Assembly: GCF_016839145.1 (NCBI RefSeq)
Contig: NZ_CP069303.1
Span: 2,480,001-2,544,000, forward strand
Origin: Shinella sp. PSBB067
Lineage (GTDB): Bacteria; Pseudomonadota; Alphaproteobacteria; Rhizobiales; Rhizobiaceae
Direction of reading: 5' to 3'
Length of the DNA: 64,000 nt
Below are positions 20,103 through 28,926 of the stretch, one piece after another. How positions within the stretch are numbered: position 1 is the first letter of the stretch; the number at the start of each line of letters is the position of its first letter. The notes beneath the pieces are model-generated. The model was not told the DNA's origin. It worked only from the letters and a program-made list of their open reading frames with translations, and did no database searches. A program made the translations under genes and the position numbers.

Positions 20103-21215
20103 TTACATCATTTCGCTTGGATCGAAGTTCACGACGACTTCGCTCCAGGCATCGTATTTTTCCGGGGGCAGCCCCTTGAAGGGCCGCGATTTCATGATGG
20201 CGCGGCGCGCGCCGCCGGCAAGCGCCCGGCGCGCAGCTTCAGAGCCGCCGGTCGCCACGACGTCCGGCTCGCCGATGATGTCGCCGTTCTGGTCGAGCTG
20301 CATCGTGACCTTGATGCGCACGTCGGCGGCATCCGAAAGGCCGGGGATGATCGACCAGTTGTTCTGGATCTGGCCGCGCAGCGCATCCATCTCGCTCATC
20401 GAGAGCTTGGTGCCGGTCGTCGTCTTCTTGCCGCCGAGCGCCGCCTGCTCCTGAGAGCGCTTGGCGCCGCCGCCGGCCGCCTTTTCCTTGTTGAGAAGCG
20501 CAGCGACCTCGTCGGCGTTGAAGTCGCTCTCGTTCAGCGAACTCGCCTTCTCCTGCTTCTTCTTCTCGTCCTTCTTCCGGTCGGGCGTCTTGGCCGTCTG
20601 GGCCTTCGCCGTCTCGGTCTTTTTTTCCTCCGGCTTCTTCTCCGGCTCGGCCTTGGCCGTCTCGACCTTCGGCCTCATCTCGGGCAGCGGCACCTTGTCG
20701 GGCAGCGCCTCGGCCTGCGGGTCCTCGGCGGGCTTTTCCTCGGCCGGCTTGGCCTCGGGCTTCGGATCCGGCTTGACCTCCTGCTTGGCCTCGGGGAGGG
20801 CGGCAACCTCGGTCGAGGGCTCGCTCGCCTTTTCGACCGGCTTTGCTTCCTCGGGGGGCTTGCTGTCCGGCGTCTGGACGACCTTCTCGGCCTTTTCCGG
20901 CGAGGCGGCGGTCTCGATGTCGCGCGGCTTTTCCTCCGGCGTCGGCAGGTTCTTCAGGTCGATCTCGTTGTCGCCGACATTCTCCGCATTCTCGACCGGC
21001 GTCTGCTTCTTGGTCGGAACGGGCGCGGCCTTTTCCTTCATCTCGGCCTTCTTGTCACCCTGCTGGATCTGCGTCAGCTCCTCGATCGATACGATATCGA
21101 CCGGCAGGGCCTCGACATCGGCGACGTCGAAGCTTTCCGGACTGCCGAGCGAGACCAGCGCCCAGGTGAGAACCATGGCGTGGAGAACGGCGGATGTGGC
21201 AAGGCTGCCCTTCAT
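20103..21215 (-). CDS. tolA: Cell envelope integrity protein TolA
   Basis: An inner-membrane protein that spans the periplasm and passes energy from TolQR to TolB-Pal. The 370-residue protein has an N-terminal membrane anchor (SAVLHAMVLTWALVSLG, residues 8-24). A long Lys/Glu/Pro-rich domain (about 45-265) follows with repeats such as EAKPAEEKPAED and EKKPEEKKTE, then a TonB-like C-terminal domain (QIQNNWSIIPGLSDAADVRIKVTMQLDQNGDI). The low-complexity middle makes the opposite strand look open but is typical of TolA. Nine bases separate it from tolR. Confidence 0.93.
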   Translation of the reverse strand: MKGSLATSAVLHAMVLTWALVSLGSPESFDVADVEALPVDIVSIEELTQIQQGDKKAEMKEKAAPVPTKKQTPVENAENVGDNEIDLKNLPTPEEKPRDIETAASPEKAEKVVQTPDSKPPEEAKPVEKASEPSTEVAALPEAKQEVKPDPKPEAKPAEEKPAEDPQAEALPDKVPLPEMRPKVETAKAEPEKKPEEKKTETAKAQTAKTPDRKKDEKKKQEKASSLNESDFNADEVAALLNKEKAAGGGAKRSQEQAALGGKKTTTGTKLSMSEMDALRGQIQNNWSIIPGLSDAADVRIKVTMQLDQNGDIIGEPDVVATGGSEAARRALAGGARRAIMKSRPFKGLPPEKYDAWSEVVVNFDPSEMM

Positions 21216-21224
21216 GGCGTGCGT

Positions 21225-21677
21225 TTACCTGTCCGGTTTCTGCTCGGTGACGAGGCCGATATTGGTGAAGCCGCCGGCCTGGATGCGCGACATGACGTCG
21301 GCGACGACGCCATAGGGCGCATTGCCGTCGCCGCGCACGAAGACGCGCTCGGTATAGCCGGTGGTCGCCACGGCCTGCAGCTTAGCGGCGATCTCCTCGA
21401 TCGGGATCGGCGTTTCCTGCAGGAACACCTGACCGTCCGACTTGACTGACACCGTGATCGGCTGGGTGTCGGCGTTGAGGGCCTTCGCCTGCGTCTTCGG
21501 CAGGTCGATCGGCACGCCGACCGTCATCAGCGGCGCGGCGACCATGAAGATGATGAGCAGCACGAGCATGACGTCGACGAACGGCGTCACGTTGATCTCG
21601 CTCATCGGCGCCCTCTTGCCGCCACCGCGGCGGCGGCGGCCACCGCCTGAATTCTTCGCTCCGACTGACATGCCCAT
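21225..21677 (-). CDS. tolR: Tol-Pal proton-channel subunit TolR
   Basis: A partner of TolQ in the proton-driven motor of the Tol system (ExbD/TolR family). In the 150-residue protein, a basic Gly/Arg-rich N-terminus precedes the conserved MSEINVTPFVDVMLVLLIIFMV; the Asp in the membrane helix (FVDVMLVL) is the expected proton-carrying residue. The periplasmic domain ends with RIQAGGFTNIGLVTEQK, the ExbD/TolR C-terminal signature. It lies 30 bases after tolQ and nine before tolA. Confidence 0.96.
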   Translation of the reverse strand: MGMSVGAKNSGGGRRRRGGGKRAPMSEINVTPFVDVMLVLLIIFMVAAPLMTVGVPIDLPKTQAKALNADTQPITVSVKSDGQVFLQETPIPIEEIAAKLQAVATTGYTERVFVRGDGNAPYGVVADVMSRIQAGGFTNIGLVTEQKPDR

Positions 21678-21707
21678 GGCGTCGTCTCCGTCTTCTGTGA
21701 TCGCGCG

Positions 21708-22424
21708 TTACTGCGCCGCGGCGCGCGGCTGGAGCTTCTCGTCGATCTGGCGCGAAAGGATGGCGGAGAACTCGTCCGCAAAGCCCTCCATGCGCGCCGT
21801 CAGCTTGCCGGCATCGGCGGAGAACTTGTTGTAGGCGATGACGGCCGGGATGGCGGCGAGAAGGCCGATGGCGGTTGCCAGGAGCGCTTCGGCGATGCCG
21901 GGCGCGACGACCGCAAGGCTCGTCTGCTTCGAGCCGGCAATGGCCTGGAAGGAGGTCATGATGCCGACGACCGTGCCGAAGAGGCCGACGAACGGCGCTG
22001 CCGAGCCGATGGTGGCGAGCGAGCCGAGGCGCGCTTCCAATCCTTCCGATTCGCGGGAGAGCGTGACGTCCATCGCCCGGTCGATACGCATCTGCAGCCC
22101 GATCGGAGATCGCGCGCCGCGCTCGAAACTCTTCTTCCATTCCCGCATCGCCGCCACGAAGATGGCGCTCATGCCGGAGGTCTGGCGGTCGGAGAGCGTG
22201 CGGTAGAGCTCCTCCAGCGACTGCCCCGACCAGAAGACCTGCTCGAAATGATCGAGCTGGCGACGTGCCTTGCCGTAGGTCACCGTCTTGTCGACGACGA
22301 TGGCCCAGGTCCAGACGGACGCGGCGATCAGGCCGAGCATGACCAGCTTCACGACGAACCCGGCCTGCATGAACAGACCCCAAAGGGTCACGCTGCCTGC
22401 CGCTTCCAAACCCACTTGTTCCAT
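21708..22424 (-). CDS. tolQ: Tol-Pal proton-channel subunit TolQ
   Basis: An inner-membrane protein of the MotA/TolQ/ExbB family that forms the proton channel with TolR. The 238-residue protein has three membrane helices (about 20-42, 140-160 and 175-195), including GLFGTVVGIMTSF and APGIAEALLATAIGLLAAIPAVIAYN, the conserved pore helices. The ATG at 22424 (MEQVGLEAAGSV) is chosen because upstream in-frame sequence shows no family features; its ribosome site is weak (AGG). It is the first gene of tolQRAB. ybgC lies 307 bases upstream instead of abutting as in many gammaproteobacteria. Confidence 0.95.
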   Translation of the reverse strand: MEQVGLEAAGSVTLWGLFMQAGFVVKLVMLGLIAASVWTWAIVVDKTVTYGKARRQLDHFEQVFWSGQSLEELYRTLSDRQTSGMSAIFVAAMREWKKSFERGARSPIGLQMRIDRAMDVTLSRESEGLEARLGSLATIGSAAPFVGLFGTVVGIMTSFQAIAGSKQTSLAVVAPGIAEALLATAIGLLAAIPAVIAYNKFSADAGKLTARMEGFADEFSAILSRQIDEKLQPRAAAQ

Positions 22425-22731
22425 AGACCTATGTCCCCGAATCCAAACACCCGGCACGGGCCTTCGCAGCTCGAACCGGGTCTCATTCACGCCTTCGCGA
22501 TCTCCTGGGAGGTGGATATCGCATCAGCATTCACAAACGCGCGTCGCAGCCATGGATGAGGATCCGTACCCGCTTCGCAGCCCGTCAAGAATGTCCGGTT
22601 GATGCCGCCGGCCGCCATGCCGGTCAAACGCTTACAACCTGCCTTCTTCACGGCAATTTTGGTTAAAGGATGACGTGCAGCGCACAAAACCCTCACCAGC
22701 CGAGTAAGACATCATTATGGTTAAGGGAGTG
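22425..22731. other. Intergenic region between tolQ and ybgC
   Basis: 307 bases without a supported gene, presumably holding the tolQRAB promoter. On the minus strand CTTGAC occurs at 22584-22589, a good rhizobial -35 element, but no strong -10 follows at the right distance. At 22721-22735 ttaa-N7-ttac resembles a one-mismatch CtrA box and touches the ybgC stop. Both are weak. Confidence 0.35.
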
Positions 22732-23208
22732 TTACCGCGGGGCCGCACCGGCGTTTTCTTGCGTCTTGGCAAGAAAACGCGCGGCCAGCGCCTCCGGCAG
22801 GCGCCGCGGCCGGCCGGCCGCATTGATGACGGCGATGATGACACGCGCGGCGATCAGGAGCTGTTCGCCGCGGCGGATCTCCTGGTTGAGGATCATCTTC
22901 GCCCCGCCCGCCTTCTCGGTGGAGGTGAGGATCGTCAGGATGTCGTCCATGCGCGCCGGCGCCTTGAAGTCGATCTCCATGCGATGGACGACGAAGACGA
23001 GGCCCGCGCGGTCTTCCTCCAGGACGAGGCTGCCCTGTTCGACGCCGAGCAGCCGCAGGTAATCTGTCCGCCCGCGCTCCAGGAAATGCAGGTAGCGGGC
23101 GTGGTAGACGACGCCGGAGAAATCGGTGTCCTCGTAATAGACGCGCTGCACGAGCCGGTGGCCTGCCCCGGTGAGTTCGCCCGAAAGCGGATGGGTCGTT
23201 CCGGTCAC
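22732..23208 (-). CDS. ybgC: Acyl-CoA thioesterase YbgC (Tol-Pal associated)
   Basis: A hot-dog-fold thioesterase that hydrolyses short or medium acyl-CoA or acyl-ACP in the cytoplasm and is usually encoded with tol genes. The 158-residue protein carries the 4-hydroxybenzoyl-CoA thioesterase signature YYEDTDFSGVVYHARYLHFLERGR with the active-site Asp in DTDFSGVVYH. Its start overlaps the stop of the upstream Nudix gene by four bases, indicating translational coupling. It is separated from tolQ by 307 bases. Confidence 0.93.
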   Translation of the reverse strand: MTGTTHPLSGELTGAGHRLVQRVYYEDTDFSGVVYHARYLHFLERGRTDYLRLLGVEQGSLVLEEDRAGLVFVVHRMEIDFKAPARMDDILTILTSTEKAGGAKMILNQEIRRGEQLLIAARVIIAVINAAGRPRRLPEALAARFLAKTQENAGAAPR

Positions 23209-23711
23209 GCTGCCACCCTTTCCCTGACGATGTGATGCTCGCCCGCCGCCGGCAGCCGGTCGATGCGCTCGGCGACGAATTGCGGTTTCAGCCGGTGCAT
23301 GGCGAGCGCCTGGGGGGTGGCTTTCAGCCAGCGGAACTCCACTTCCACGCCGTCGACCACGCGGTGCACGATGTCCTCCTCATGGAAGGGAAACGGCTCG
23401 GCGAGCGAAAGCAGGTAGTAGAAGCCGAGCTCGTGCGCCGTGTAGCCCTCGTAGGAGAAGAAGTTCTCCACGGTCCACAGGAGGCGCTCGACGCGGGCCT
23501 CTCGATGAAGCTCCTCGCGCATCTCGCGGACGATCGTCTCCTGCGAATCCTCGCCGATCTCCGCCCGCCCGCCGGGCAGCGCCCAGTAATCGTCCTTCAC
23601 GCCGCGCTGGGCGAGAACATGACCCTCCCGGAAGATCAGGCCCGCCACGCGGAAGCTGAAGAGCTGCGGCTTGCGGTCGATCCGGATCATGTGGCGGACC
23701 GACTCACTCAT
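23205..23711 (-). CDS. Nudix hydrolase
   Basis: A 168-residue Nudix-fold pyrophosphohydrolase; substrates of the family are nucleoside diphosphates linked to another group, and the specific one is unknown. The Nudix box is [20 protein letters not shown] followed by ELHR, so the usual Gly near the end of the box is replaced by His while the metal-binding REMREE glutamates are kept. ATG 23711 ([14 protein letters not shown]) is preferred; it overlaps the end of ruvB by eight bases. It is coupled to ybgC downstream by a four-base overlap, giving a ruvB-nudix-ybgC run. Confidence 0.87.
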   Translation of the reverse strand: MSESVRHMIRIDRKPQLFSFRVAGLIFREGHVLAQRGVKDDYWALPGGRAEIGEDSQETIVREMREELHREARVERLLWTVENFFSYEGYTAHELGFYYLLSLAEPFPFHEEDIVHRVVDGVEVEFRWLKATPQALAMHRLKPQFVAERIDRLPAAGEHHIVRERVAA

Positions 23712-24744
23712 CCTCGAGCCCGAGCCGGAACTGCGTCGCCTCGATGTCCTTCGGCGGGGTGAGGCCGAGATGCTTCCAGGCATTGGCGGTCAGCACGCGC
23801 CCGCGCGGCGTGCGCTGGATGAAGCCCTGCTGGATCATGTAGGGCTCGATGATGTCCTCGATGGCGTCGCGCGGCTCGGAAAGCCCCGCCGCAATGGTCT
23901 CGATGCCGACCGGCCCGCCGCCGAAATTGTGGGCGATCATCGAGAGGTAGCGCCGGTCGAGCTGGTCGAGGCCCATATTGTCGACGAGAAGCCGCGTCAG
24001 TGCCTCGTCGGCGATCTTCTGCGTCACCGCCTCCGCCCGCGCCACCTCGGCGAAGTCGCGCACGCGGCGCAGCAGGCGGCCGGCGATGCGCGGCGTGCCG
24101 CGGGCGCGCCGGGCGATCTCCCGCGCGCCGCCGTCCGTCATGCCGAGCCCCATCAGCCGCGCGCCGCGGCGCACGATCGATTCCAGCTCCTCGACGGTGT
24201 AGAAATTGAGCCGCACCGGAATGCCGAAACGGTCGCGCAGCGGCGTCGTCAGGAGGCCGAGGCGCGTGGTGGCGGCGACGAGCGTGAATTTCGACAGGTC
24301 GATCTTCACCGAGCGCGCGGCCGGTCCCTCGCCGATGATGAGATCGAGCTGGAAATCCTCCATGGCCGGATAGAGGATTTCCTCGACGGCCGGGTTGAGG
24401 CGGTGGATCTCGTCGATGAAGAGCACGTCGCGCTCTTCGAGATTGGTCAGCAGCGCCGCAAGGTCGCCGGCTTTCGCGATGACCGGGCCGGAGGTCGAGC
24501 GGAAATTGACGCCGAGCTCCTTGGCCATGATCTGCGCCAGCGTCGTCTTGCCGAGGCCGGGAGGGCCGACGAAGAGCACGTGGTCGAGCGCCTCGCCGCG
24601 GTTCTTCGCCGCCTCGATGAATATCTTGAGATTGGCGCGCGCCTCCGCCTGGCCGGTGAAATCGTCCAGCGTCTGCGGCCGCAGGGCCGTATCGATGTCC
24701 TCGCCGCGCTTGTCCGGCGAAAGCAGTCTCGTCTCGTCGCTCAT
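23704..24744 (-). CDS. ruvB: Holliday junction branch-migration helicase RuvB
   Basis: An AAA+ ATPase hexamer that drives Holliday junction migration together with RuvA. In the 346-residue protein, the N-terminal RuvB signature [22 protein letters not shown] (read in two parts), Walker [13 protein letters not shown], Walker [11 protein letters not shown] and sensor 1 [14 protein letters not shown] are present. The C-terminal winged helix ends with [15 protein letters not shown], the DNA-binding part. It lies 40 bases downstream of ruvA and overlaps the Nudix gene. Confidence 0.97.
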   Translation of the reverse strand: MSDETRLLSPDKRGEDIDTALRPQTLDDFTGQAEARANLKIFIEAAKNRGEALDHVLFVGPPGLGKTTLAQIMAKELGVNFRSTSGPVIAKAGDLAALLTNLEERDVLFIDEIHRLNPAVEEILYPAMEDFQLDLIIGEGPAARSVKIDLSKFTLVAATTRLGLLTTPLRDRFGIPVRLNFYTVEELESIVRRGARLMGLGMTDGGAREIARRARGTPRIAGRLLRRVRDFAEVARAEAVTQKIADEALTRLLVDNMGLDQLDRRYLSMIAHNFGGGPVGIETIAAGLSEPRDAIEDIIEPYMIQQGFIQRTPRGRVLTANAWKHLGLTPPKDIEATQFRLGLEDE

Positions 24745-24784
24745 TGAGCCCTAATCCCATTGTCCACGGCGCAAAGCAACCGCA

Positions 24785-25402
24785 TCACCGCGACAATTCC
24801 TTGAGGCCGAGGCGGATGAGCTTGGCGCTGTCCGCCCCCTCCCCGCCGTTCTTGAGCGCCGCCGCGACCGCATTGGCCGCCTGGTCGCGCGAATAGCCGA
24901 GATTGGTGAGCGCCGACACCGCATCGGCGACGGGCGCCGAGGCGACGCCCTCGCCGATCTCCTGCTTGAGCCCGATGGCGGCCGAGGCCTCGCCGGCAAA
25001 AGCCGGCGCCTTGTTGCGCAATTCGGTGACGATGCGCACCGCCACCTTCGGCCCGACGCCTGGCGCGCGCGAGACGGCCGTCTTGTCCTGCAGCGCGATG
25101 GCGTTCGCCAGTTCCCCCGGCGTCAGCGTGGACAGCACCGCCAGCGCCACCTTGGAGCCGACGCCCTGCACGCTCTGGAGCAGTCGGAACCATTCCCGCT
25201 CCAGCGCCGTCAGGAAGCCGAAGAGGCGGAACTGGTCCTCCCGCACATAGGTCTCGATGAACAGCACCGCCGCCTCCCCGGCCGAGCCGAGCCTGCCGAG
25301 CGTGCGCGCCGAGCAATGGGCGACATAGCCGACGCCGTGCACGTCGAGAACCACATGATCCTCGCCGATCTCGTCGATGGTGCCTTTGAGTTTGCCGATC
25401 AT
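24785..25402 (-). CDS. ruvA: Holliday junction DNA helicase subunit RuvA
   Basis: Binds four-way junctions and loads RuvB. The 205-residue protein has an N-terminal OB-fold domain ([21 protein letters not shown]) and the paired helix-hairpin-helix region ([37 protein letters not shown]). A flexible linker and the C-terminal RuvB-binding UBA-like domain ([16 protein letters not shown]) follow. The start at 25402 is set by the invariant MIGKLKG; a longer in-frame extension upstream is spurious. Its upstream neighbour is a vapC toxin gene eleven bases away, instead of the usual ruvC. Confidence 0.97.
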   Translation of the reverse strand: MIGKLKGTIDEIGEDHVVLDVHGVGYVAHCSARTLGRLGSAGEAAVLFIETYVREDQFRLFGFLTALEREWFRLLQSVQGVGSKVALAVLSTLTPGELANAIALQDKTAVSRAPGVGPKVAVRIVTELRNKAPAFAGEASAAIGLKQEIGEGVASAPVADAVSALTNLGYSRDQAANAVAAALKNGGEGADSAKLIRLGLKELSR

Positions 25403-25413
25403 GGGAAGGTCCG

Positions 25414-25830
25414 TCAGGGATGGGTTTCGGGGGAAATGATGTCGAGCGCGGGGAAATAGGAGCGGTAGCGGGCGGCATCGCGGGTGAGCAGCCGGTGGGA
25501 GCGCGCCGCGGCATGCGCCCCGACGAGGAAGTCGGGCAGCGTACGCTCCCGAAGCCCACCCGCCCGGCGATAGGCATAGTGCGCCTTGCCGGCAGCGAAT
25601 GCCGCCTCGTAGGAAAAGGGTTCCCGCCGCATGCGAAGCCAACCAAAGGCCAGATTCAGCTCCAGTTCGCTAAGGGGCGATACCGCAAGCTCCGACCACA
25701 CGACGGAATGCAGAACCAGTTCCCCCTCTTCCACGCATCGCTTCAAGGCCGCAAGCGACCACACCCGTTGAGGGCGATCCGGTCCGAGGATGTCGATCAG
25801 AACATTGGTATCAACGAGGGTCGAGGTCAT
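25414..25830 (-). CDS. vapC: VapC-type PIN-domain toxin (ribonuclease)
   Basis: A 138-residue PIN-domain protein, predicted to be the Mg-dependent RNase toxin of a type II toxin-antitoxin pair. The four acidic active-site residues are all present, counted from ATG 25830: Asp7 (LVDTNVLID), Glu47 (WSELAVSP), Asp100 ([11 protein letters not shown]) and Asp118 (LLTRDAARY). It therefore looks intact. It overlaps the antitoxin gene by 20 bases, typical of TA operons. VapC targets elsewhere are tRNA or rRNA; the target here is unknown. It separates ruvA from ruvC and might be co-transcribed with ruvAB. Confidence 0.88.
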   Translation of the reverse strand: MTSTLVDTNVLIDILGPDRPQRVWSLAALKRCVEEGELVLHSVVWSELAVSPLSELELNLAFGWLRMRREPFSYEAAFAAGKAHYAYRRAGGLRERTLPDFLVGAHAAARSHRLLTRDAARYRSYFPALDIISPETHP

Positions 25831-26071
25831 CACGCGGCCCCCGCAGCCATTCGAAATATTCGTCGGGCGTCATGCCGTCGAGATCCCACGTTCCCTTTAC
25901 ACTTGCCGCCCAGGCGTCGAAATCCTCGAAATCGCCTTTGCCGTCGCCCACCTTCACCAGCATCACGCCGTTGTTCGAGACAACGAAGTCCACCTCCGAA
26001 CCGGGCTCGATGGCGAGCCGGTCGCGGATATCCTTCGGGATCGTCACCTGACCTTTTTCCGTCACACGCAT
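25811..26071 (-). CDS. vapB: VapB-type antitoxin (SpoVT/AbrB domain)
   Basis: An 86-residue protein with an N-terminal swapped-hairpin AbrB DNA-binding domain (MRVTEKGQVTIPKDIRDRLAI, then PGSEVDFVVSNNGVMLVKV) at residues 1-45. An acidic C-terminal tail ([18 protein letters not shown]) would wrap and inhibit the PIN toxin. The gene order antitoxin-toxin with overlap fits VapBC. A perfect palindrome immediately upstream of the start is the likely autoregulatory operator. Confidence 0.88.
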   Translation of the reverse strand: MRVTEKGQVTIPKDIRDRLAIEPGSEVDFVVSNNGVMLVKVGDGKGDFEDFDAWAASVKGTWDLDGMTPDEYFEWLRGPRDDLDPR

Positions 26072-26072
26072 G

Positions 26073-26093
26073 GTAATACCTCTGCGGTATTAC
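26073..26093. promoter_or_regulatory. Probable VapBC operator palindrome
   Basis: A perfect 8-bp inverted repeat, gtaatacc and ggtattac, is separated by tctgc and begins one base before the vapB start codon. AbrB-type antitoxins bind such palindromes with their toxin to repress their own operon. Its AT-rich sequence stands out from the GC-rich neighbourhood. Confidence 0.7.
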
Positions 26094-26126
26094 TTATCGT
26101 CGCAACCGGAACAAGTCAAGAACAAA

Positions 26127-26639
26127 TCAGCCGGCGAGCTTGGCGAGGCGGCCGGAGAGGCCCTGGCGGTTGTGGGCGTGGCAGATGGCGATGGCGAGCG
26201 CGTCGGCCGCATCGTTGCCGACGAAAGTGGCCTTCGGCATCAGCACCTTCAGCATCATGTGGATCTGCTGCTTCTCGCCGTGACCGACACCGATGACAGC
26301 CTTCTTGACGGCGTTCGGCGCATATTCGGCGACGCGCAGGCCCGCACGCGCCGGCACCAGCATGGCTATGCCGCGCGCCTGGCCGAGCTTCAGGGTCGCC
26401 GTCGCGTCCTTGTTGACGAAGGTCTGCTCGACGGCGGCTTCATCGGGCTGGTAGCTGTGCACGATCTCGGCAAGCCCGTCATGCAACTGGCAGAGGCGCG
26501 AGGCGAGATCCATCTCGCCGTCCGACGTCACGGTGCCCGAGGCGACGAAGCGCAGCGAATTGCCGAGCGTCTCGATGACGCCCCAGCCGGTGCGGCGAAG
26601 CCCCGGATCGATGCCGATGATGCGAATCGTGTCCTGCAT
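26127..26639 (-). CDS. ruvC: Crossover junction endodeoxyribonuclease RuvC
   Basis: Resolves Holliday junctions by symmetric cleavage, acting with RuvAB. The 170-residue protein has RNase H-like active-site acids at Asp11 ([14 protein letters not shown]), Glu71 ([21 protein letters not shown] in context), Asp143 and Asp146 ([16 protein letters not shown]), so it is intact. In many alphaproteobacteria ruvC directly precedes ruvA. Here a vapBC pair of about 660 bases lies between them, so ruvC read-through into ruvAB would have to cross it. Confidence 0.96.
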   Translation of the reverse strand: MQDTIRIIGIDPGLRRTGWGVIETLGNSLRFVASGTVTSDGEMDLASRLCQLHDGLAEIVHSYQPDEAAVEQTFVNKDATATLKLGQARGIAMLVPARAGLRVAEYAPNAVKKAVIGVGHGEKQQIHMMLKVLMPKATFVGNDAADALAIAICHAHNRQGLSGRLAKLAG

Positions 26640-26744
26640 TGTCCAACCCTAGTCCTGTCCGCCGGACCCTGCCAGCGAAATGTGAACAAAACAAAAACAA
26701 AGCACCATCTTCGCTTGCCGGCAAACCCCGCCGCACATACCGTC

Positions 26745-26829
26745 GTCATCCTCGGCCTCGTGCCGAGGATCTACCGACGCATCGAAAACCGCAACGTCAG
26801 CAGATCCTCGGGACAAGCCCGAGGATGAC
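26745..26829. repeat. 85-bp double-hairpin intergenic repeat, copy 2
   Basis: It runs from gtcatcctcggcctcgtgcc to gcccgaggatgac. Each end folds on itself (cctcgg..ccgagg and cctcggg..cccgagg), and the two ends are also complementary to each other. Copy 3 (28010-28094) is its near-identical inverted partner. It lies in the 317-base gap 26640-26956 between ruvC and the monooxygenase gene; the remainder of that gap shows no gene, only probable promoter sequence for ruvC and the monooxygenase. Confidence 0.85.
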
Positions 26830-26956
26830 GGAGCAAGGGTTGTCGAACCTTGCCGCGGCCCACGGTTTCACGCTTCCATCAAATCCCCGCTTGGATTCGA
26901 GAAAACTGAACCTACATGGGGAAGCGATCAAAATCCCTTACAAAGAGGCCGCTCCC

Positions 26957-27958
26957 ATGGTGCCCTTCTCCATCCTCGACCTGTCCCCGGTCATCGAAGG
27001 CGGCACCGTCGCCCAGTCGCTGGAAAATTCCCGCCTCCTGGCGCAGGAGGCCGAGGCGCACGGCTACCAGCGCTTCTGGCTCGCCGAGCACCACGGCATG
27101 CGCGGCATCGCCAGCGCCGCAACGTCCCTCGTCATCCAGCATGTCGCGGCCGGCACGAAAAGGATCCGCGTCGGTGCCGGCGGCATCATGCTGCCGAACC
27201 ATTCGCCGCTCGTCATCGCCGAGCAGTTCGGCACGCTCGCCGCCCTCTTCCCGGATCGCATCGATCTCGGCCTCGGCCGCGCGCCGGGCACGGACATGCG
27301 CACCGCGCAGGCGCTGCGCCGCAACCTCGACAGCGCCGCCAACAATTTCCCGCAGGACGTCATCGAGCTGATGCAGTTCATGGGGCCGCCCGCGCCCGAC
27401 CAGAAGGTCGTCGCCGTGCCCGGCGCGGACAGCAACGTGCCGGTCTGGCTGCTCGGCTCCAGCCATTATTCGGCGCATCTGGCCGGCATGCTCGGCCTGC
27501 CCTTCGCCTTCGCCTCGCATTTCGCGCCGGACATGCTGCTGACGGCGCTGGAAATCTACCGCGAGCGCTTCGAGCCGTCGCAATATCTCGACCGGCCCCA
27601 TGTCATGGTCGGCGTGATGGGCGCGGCGGCCGATACGGATGAAGAGGCCGACTATCTCTTCACCTCCATGCAGCAATCCTTCGTGCGCCTTCGCCGCGGC
27701 ACGCCCGGCGCCTTCCCGCCGCCGGTCGACAGCATGGACGGCTTCTGGAACGAGCAGGAGCGCATCATGGTGGAACACACGCTGCAATATGCGGTGGTCG
27801 GCGGGCCGGAGAAGATCGAACGCCGGATCGCCGACTTCCTCGCCCTCACCAAAGCGGACGAGCTGATCGTCTCCATGCCGGTCTATGACATGGAGGCGCG
27901 GGTGAAGTCGCTGCGGTTGTTTGCGGGGGCGCAGCATACGCTCGCGAAGGCGGTATAG
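26957..27958 (+). CDS. Luciferase-like (LLM class) flavin-dependent monooxygenase
   Basis: A 333-residue TIM-barrel protein of the bacterial luciferase superfamily, using reduced FMN from a separate reductase. Family features include the N-terminal [18 protein letters not shown], the LAEHHGM motif, [40 protein letters not shown] (read in parts) and the C-terminal [18 protein letters not shown]. This matches the common subgroup annotated as alkanal monooxygenase-like or MsnO8-type; the substrate is unknown. The ATG at 26957 has AGAGG about nine bases upstream; the longer upstream frame runs through the repeat and is rejected. The gene stands alone between two inverted copies of an 85-bp repeat. 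Confidence 0.9.
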   Translation: MVPFSILDLSPVIEGGTVAQSLENSRLLAQEAEAHGYQRFWLAEHHGMRGIASAATSLVIQHVAAGTKRIRVGAGGIMLPNHSPLVIAEQFGTLAALFPDRIDLGLGRAPGTDMRTAQALRRNLDSAANNFPQDVIELMQFMGPPAPDQKVVAVPGADSNVPVWLLGSSHYSAHLAGMLGLPFAFASHFAPDMLLTALEIYRERFEPSQYLDRPHVMVGVMGAAADTDEEADYLFTSMQQSFVRLRRGTPGAFPPPVDSMDGFWNEQERIMVEHTLQYAVVGGPEKIERRIADFLALTKADELIVSMPVYDMEARVKSLRLFAGAQHTLAKAV

Positions 27959-28009
27959 CGAAGGCTCACAGCATTCGGATTGCTGGCGACACTCTGAAAG
28001 CTCTCTTCC

Positions 28010-28094
28010 GTCATGCTCGGGCCTGTCCCGAGCATCCGCCAGCGTCCCGGTTTTCGATGCGCCGGCAGATCCTCGGCACGAGGCCGAGGATGAC
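28010..28094. repeat. 85-bp double-hairpin intergenic repeat, copy 3 (inverted)
   Basis: Read on the minus strand it begins gtcatcctcggcctcgtgcc and ends ggcccgagcatgac, almost the same as copy 2, including the central atcgaaaaccg. It is therefore in opposite orientation to copies 1 and 2. It follows the monooxygenase stop by about 50 bases, so one copy lies on each side of that gene. Confidence 0.85.
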
Positions 28095-28120
28095 GAAGAT
28101 GGTAAAGCGGGGCTTGAAAA

Positions 28121-28155
28121 CGAACGAAGGCCGGGGCCTTGCGGCACCCGGCCTT
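28121..28155 (-). terminator. Terminator after yebC
   Basis: The stem aaggccggg / cccggcctt (9 bp) with an 11-base loop is followed on the minus strand by CGTTCGTTTT. It lies 25 bases after the yebC stop. The T-run is delayed, so strength is uncertain. Confidence 0.5.
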
Positions 28156-28179
28156 TCATCATGGCAGATGGGTGTCCGA

Positions 28180-28926
28180 TCAGGCCGAGAGCTTGGCCAT
28201 GACCTCGTCGGAGACCTCGAAGTTCGAGTAGACGTTCTGCACGTCGTCGTCGTCGTCAAGCGTGTCGATGAGCTTCATCAGCGACTGCGCCTTTTCCTCG
28301 TCGACCGGCACGGTGTTCTGCGGCTTCCAGATCGCCTTGACGGTCTCGGCCTCGCCGAGCGTGTCTTCCAGCGCCTTGGAGACCTCGCCGATGTCCTCGA
28401 AGCCGCAGATGATCGTGTGGCCGTCCTCGTCCGTCGTCACGTCTTCGGCGCCGGCCTCGATGGCGGCTTCCATGACGGCGTCGGCGCTGCCGGCGGAAAG
28501 CTTGTAGGTGATCTCGCCGACGCGATCGAAGGAGAAGGAGACCGAGCCGGTTTCGCCCAGTGCGCCGCCGGCCTTGGAGAAGGTCGAGCGGACGGAGGAG
28601 GCGGTGCGGTTGCGGTTGTCGGTCAGCGCCTCGACGATGACGGCGACGCCGCCCGGGCCGTAGCCCTCGTAGCGGACTTCCTCGTAGTTCTCGCTGTCGG
28701 CGCCGGAGGCCTTCTTGATCGCGCGCTCGATATTGTCCTTCGGCATGGACTGCGCCTTGGCGTTCTGGATCGCCAGACGCAAGCGGGCGTTCATCGCCGG
28801 GTCGGGCAGGCCGGTCTTGGCCGCAACCGTGATTTCACGGGCAAGCTTGGAGAACATTTTCGACCGCACGGCGTCCTGCCGACCCTTGCGGTGCATGATA
28901 TTCTTGAACTGTGAATGGCCAGCCAT
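28180..28926 (-). CDS. yebC: YebC/PmpR-family transcriptional or translational regulator
   Basis: A 248-residue conserved three-domain protein beginning [23 protein letters not shown], the family hallmark. The family (TACO1 in mitochondria) has been linked to DNA-binding regulation such as PmpR and, more recently, to relief of ribosome stalling. In many bacteria yebC precedes ruvC; here it is about 1.5 kb upstream of ruvC on the same strand, with a plus-strand monooxygenase gene and two repeats between. This suggests that the monooxygenase and repeats were inserted into an older yebC-ruvCAB arrangement. Confidence 0.94.
   Translation of the reverse strand: MAGHSQFKNIMHRKGRQDAVRSKMFSKLAREITVAAKTGLPDPAMNARLRLAIQNAKAQSMPKDNIERAIKKASGADSENYEEVRYEGYGPGGVAVIVEALTDNRNRTASSVRSTFSKAGGALGETGSVSFSFDRVGEITYKLSAGSADAVMEAAIEAGAEDVTTDEDGHTIICGFEDIGEVSKALEDTLGEAETVKAIWKPQNTVPVDEEKAQSLMKLIDTLDDDDDVQNVYSNFEVSDEVMAKLSA

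Noticed and set aside
18582..21449. A 955-codon frame antisense to tolB and tolA.
   Set aside because: The opposite strand encodes textbook TolB and TolA; the antisense translation is low-complexity Arg/Leu/Asp-rich sequence.
26639..26956. Extended N-terminus of the monooxygenase reaching back to the ruvC start.
   Set aside because: The extra codons pass through the 85-bp repeat and share nothing with the family; ATG 26957 begins at the conserved N-terminus.
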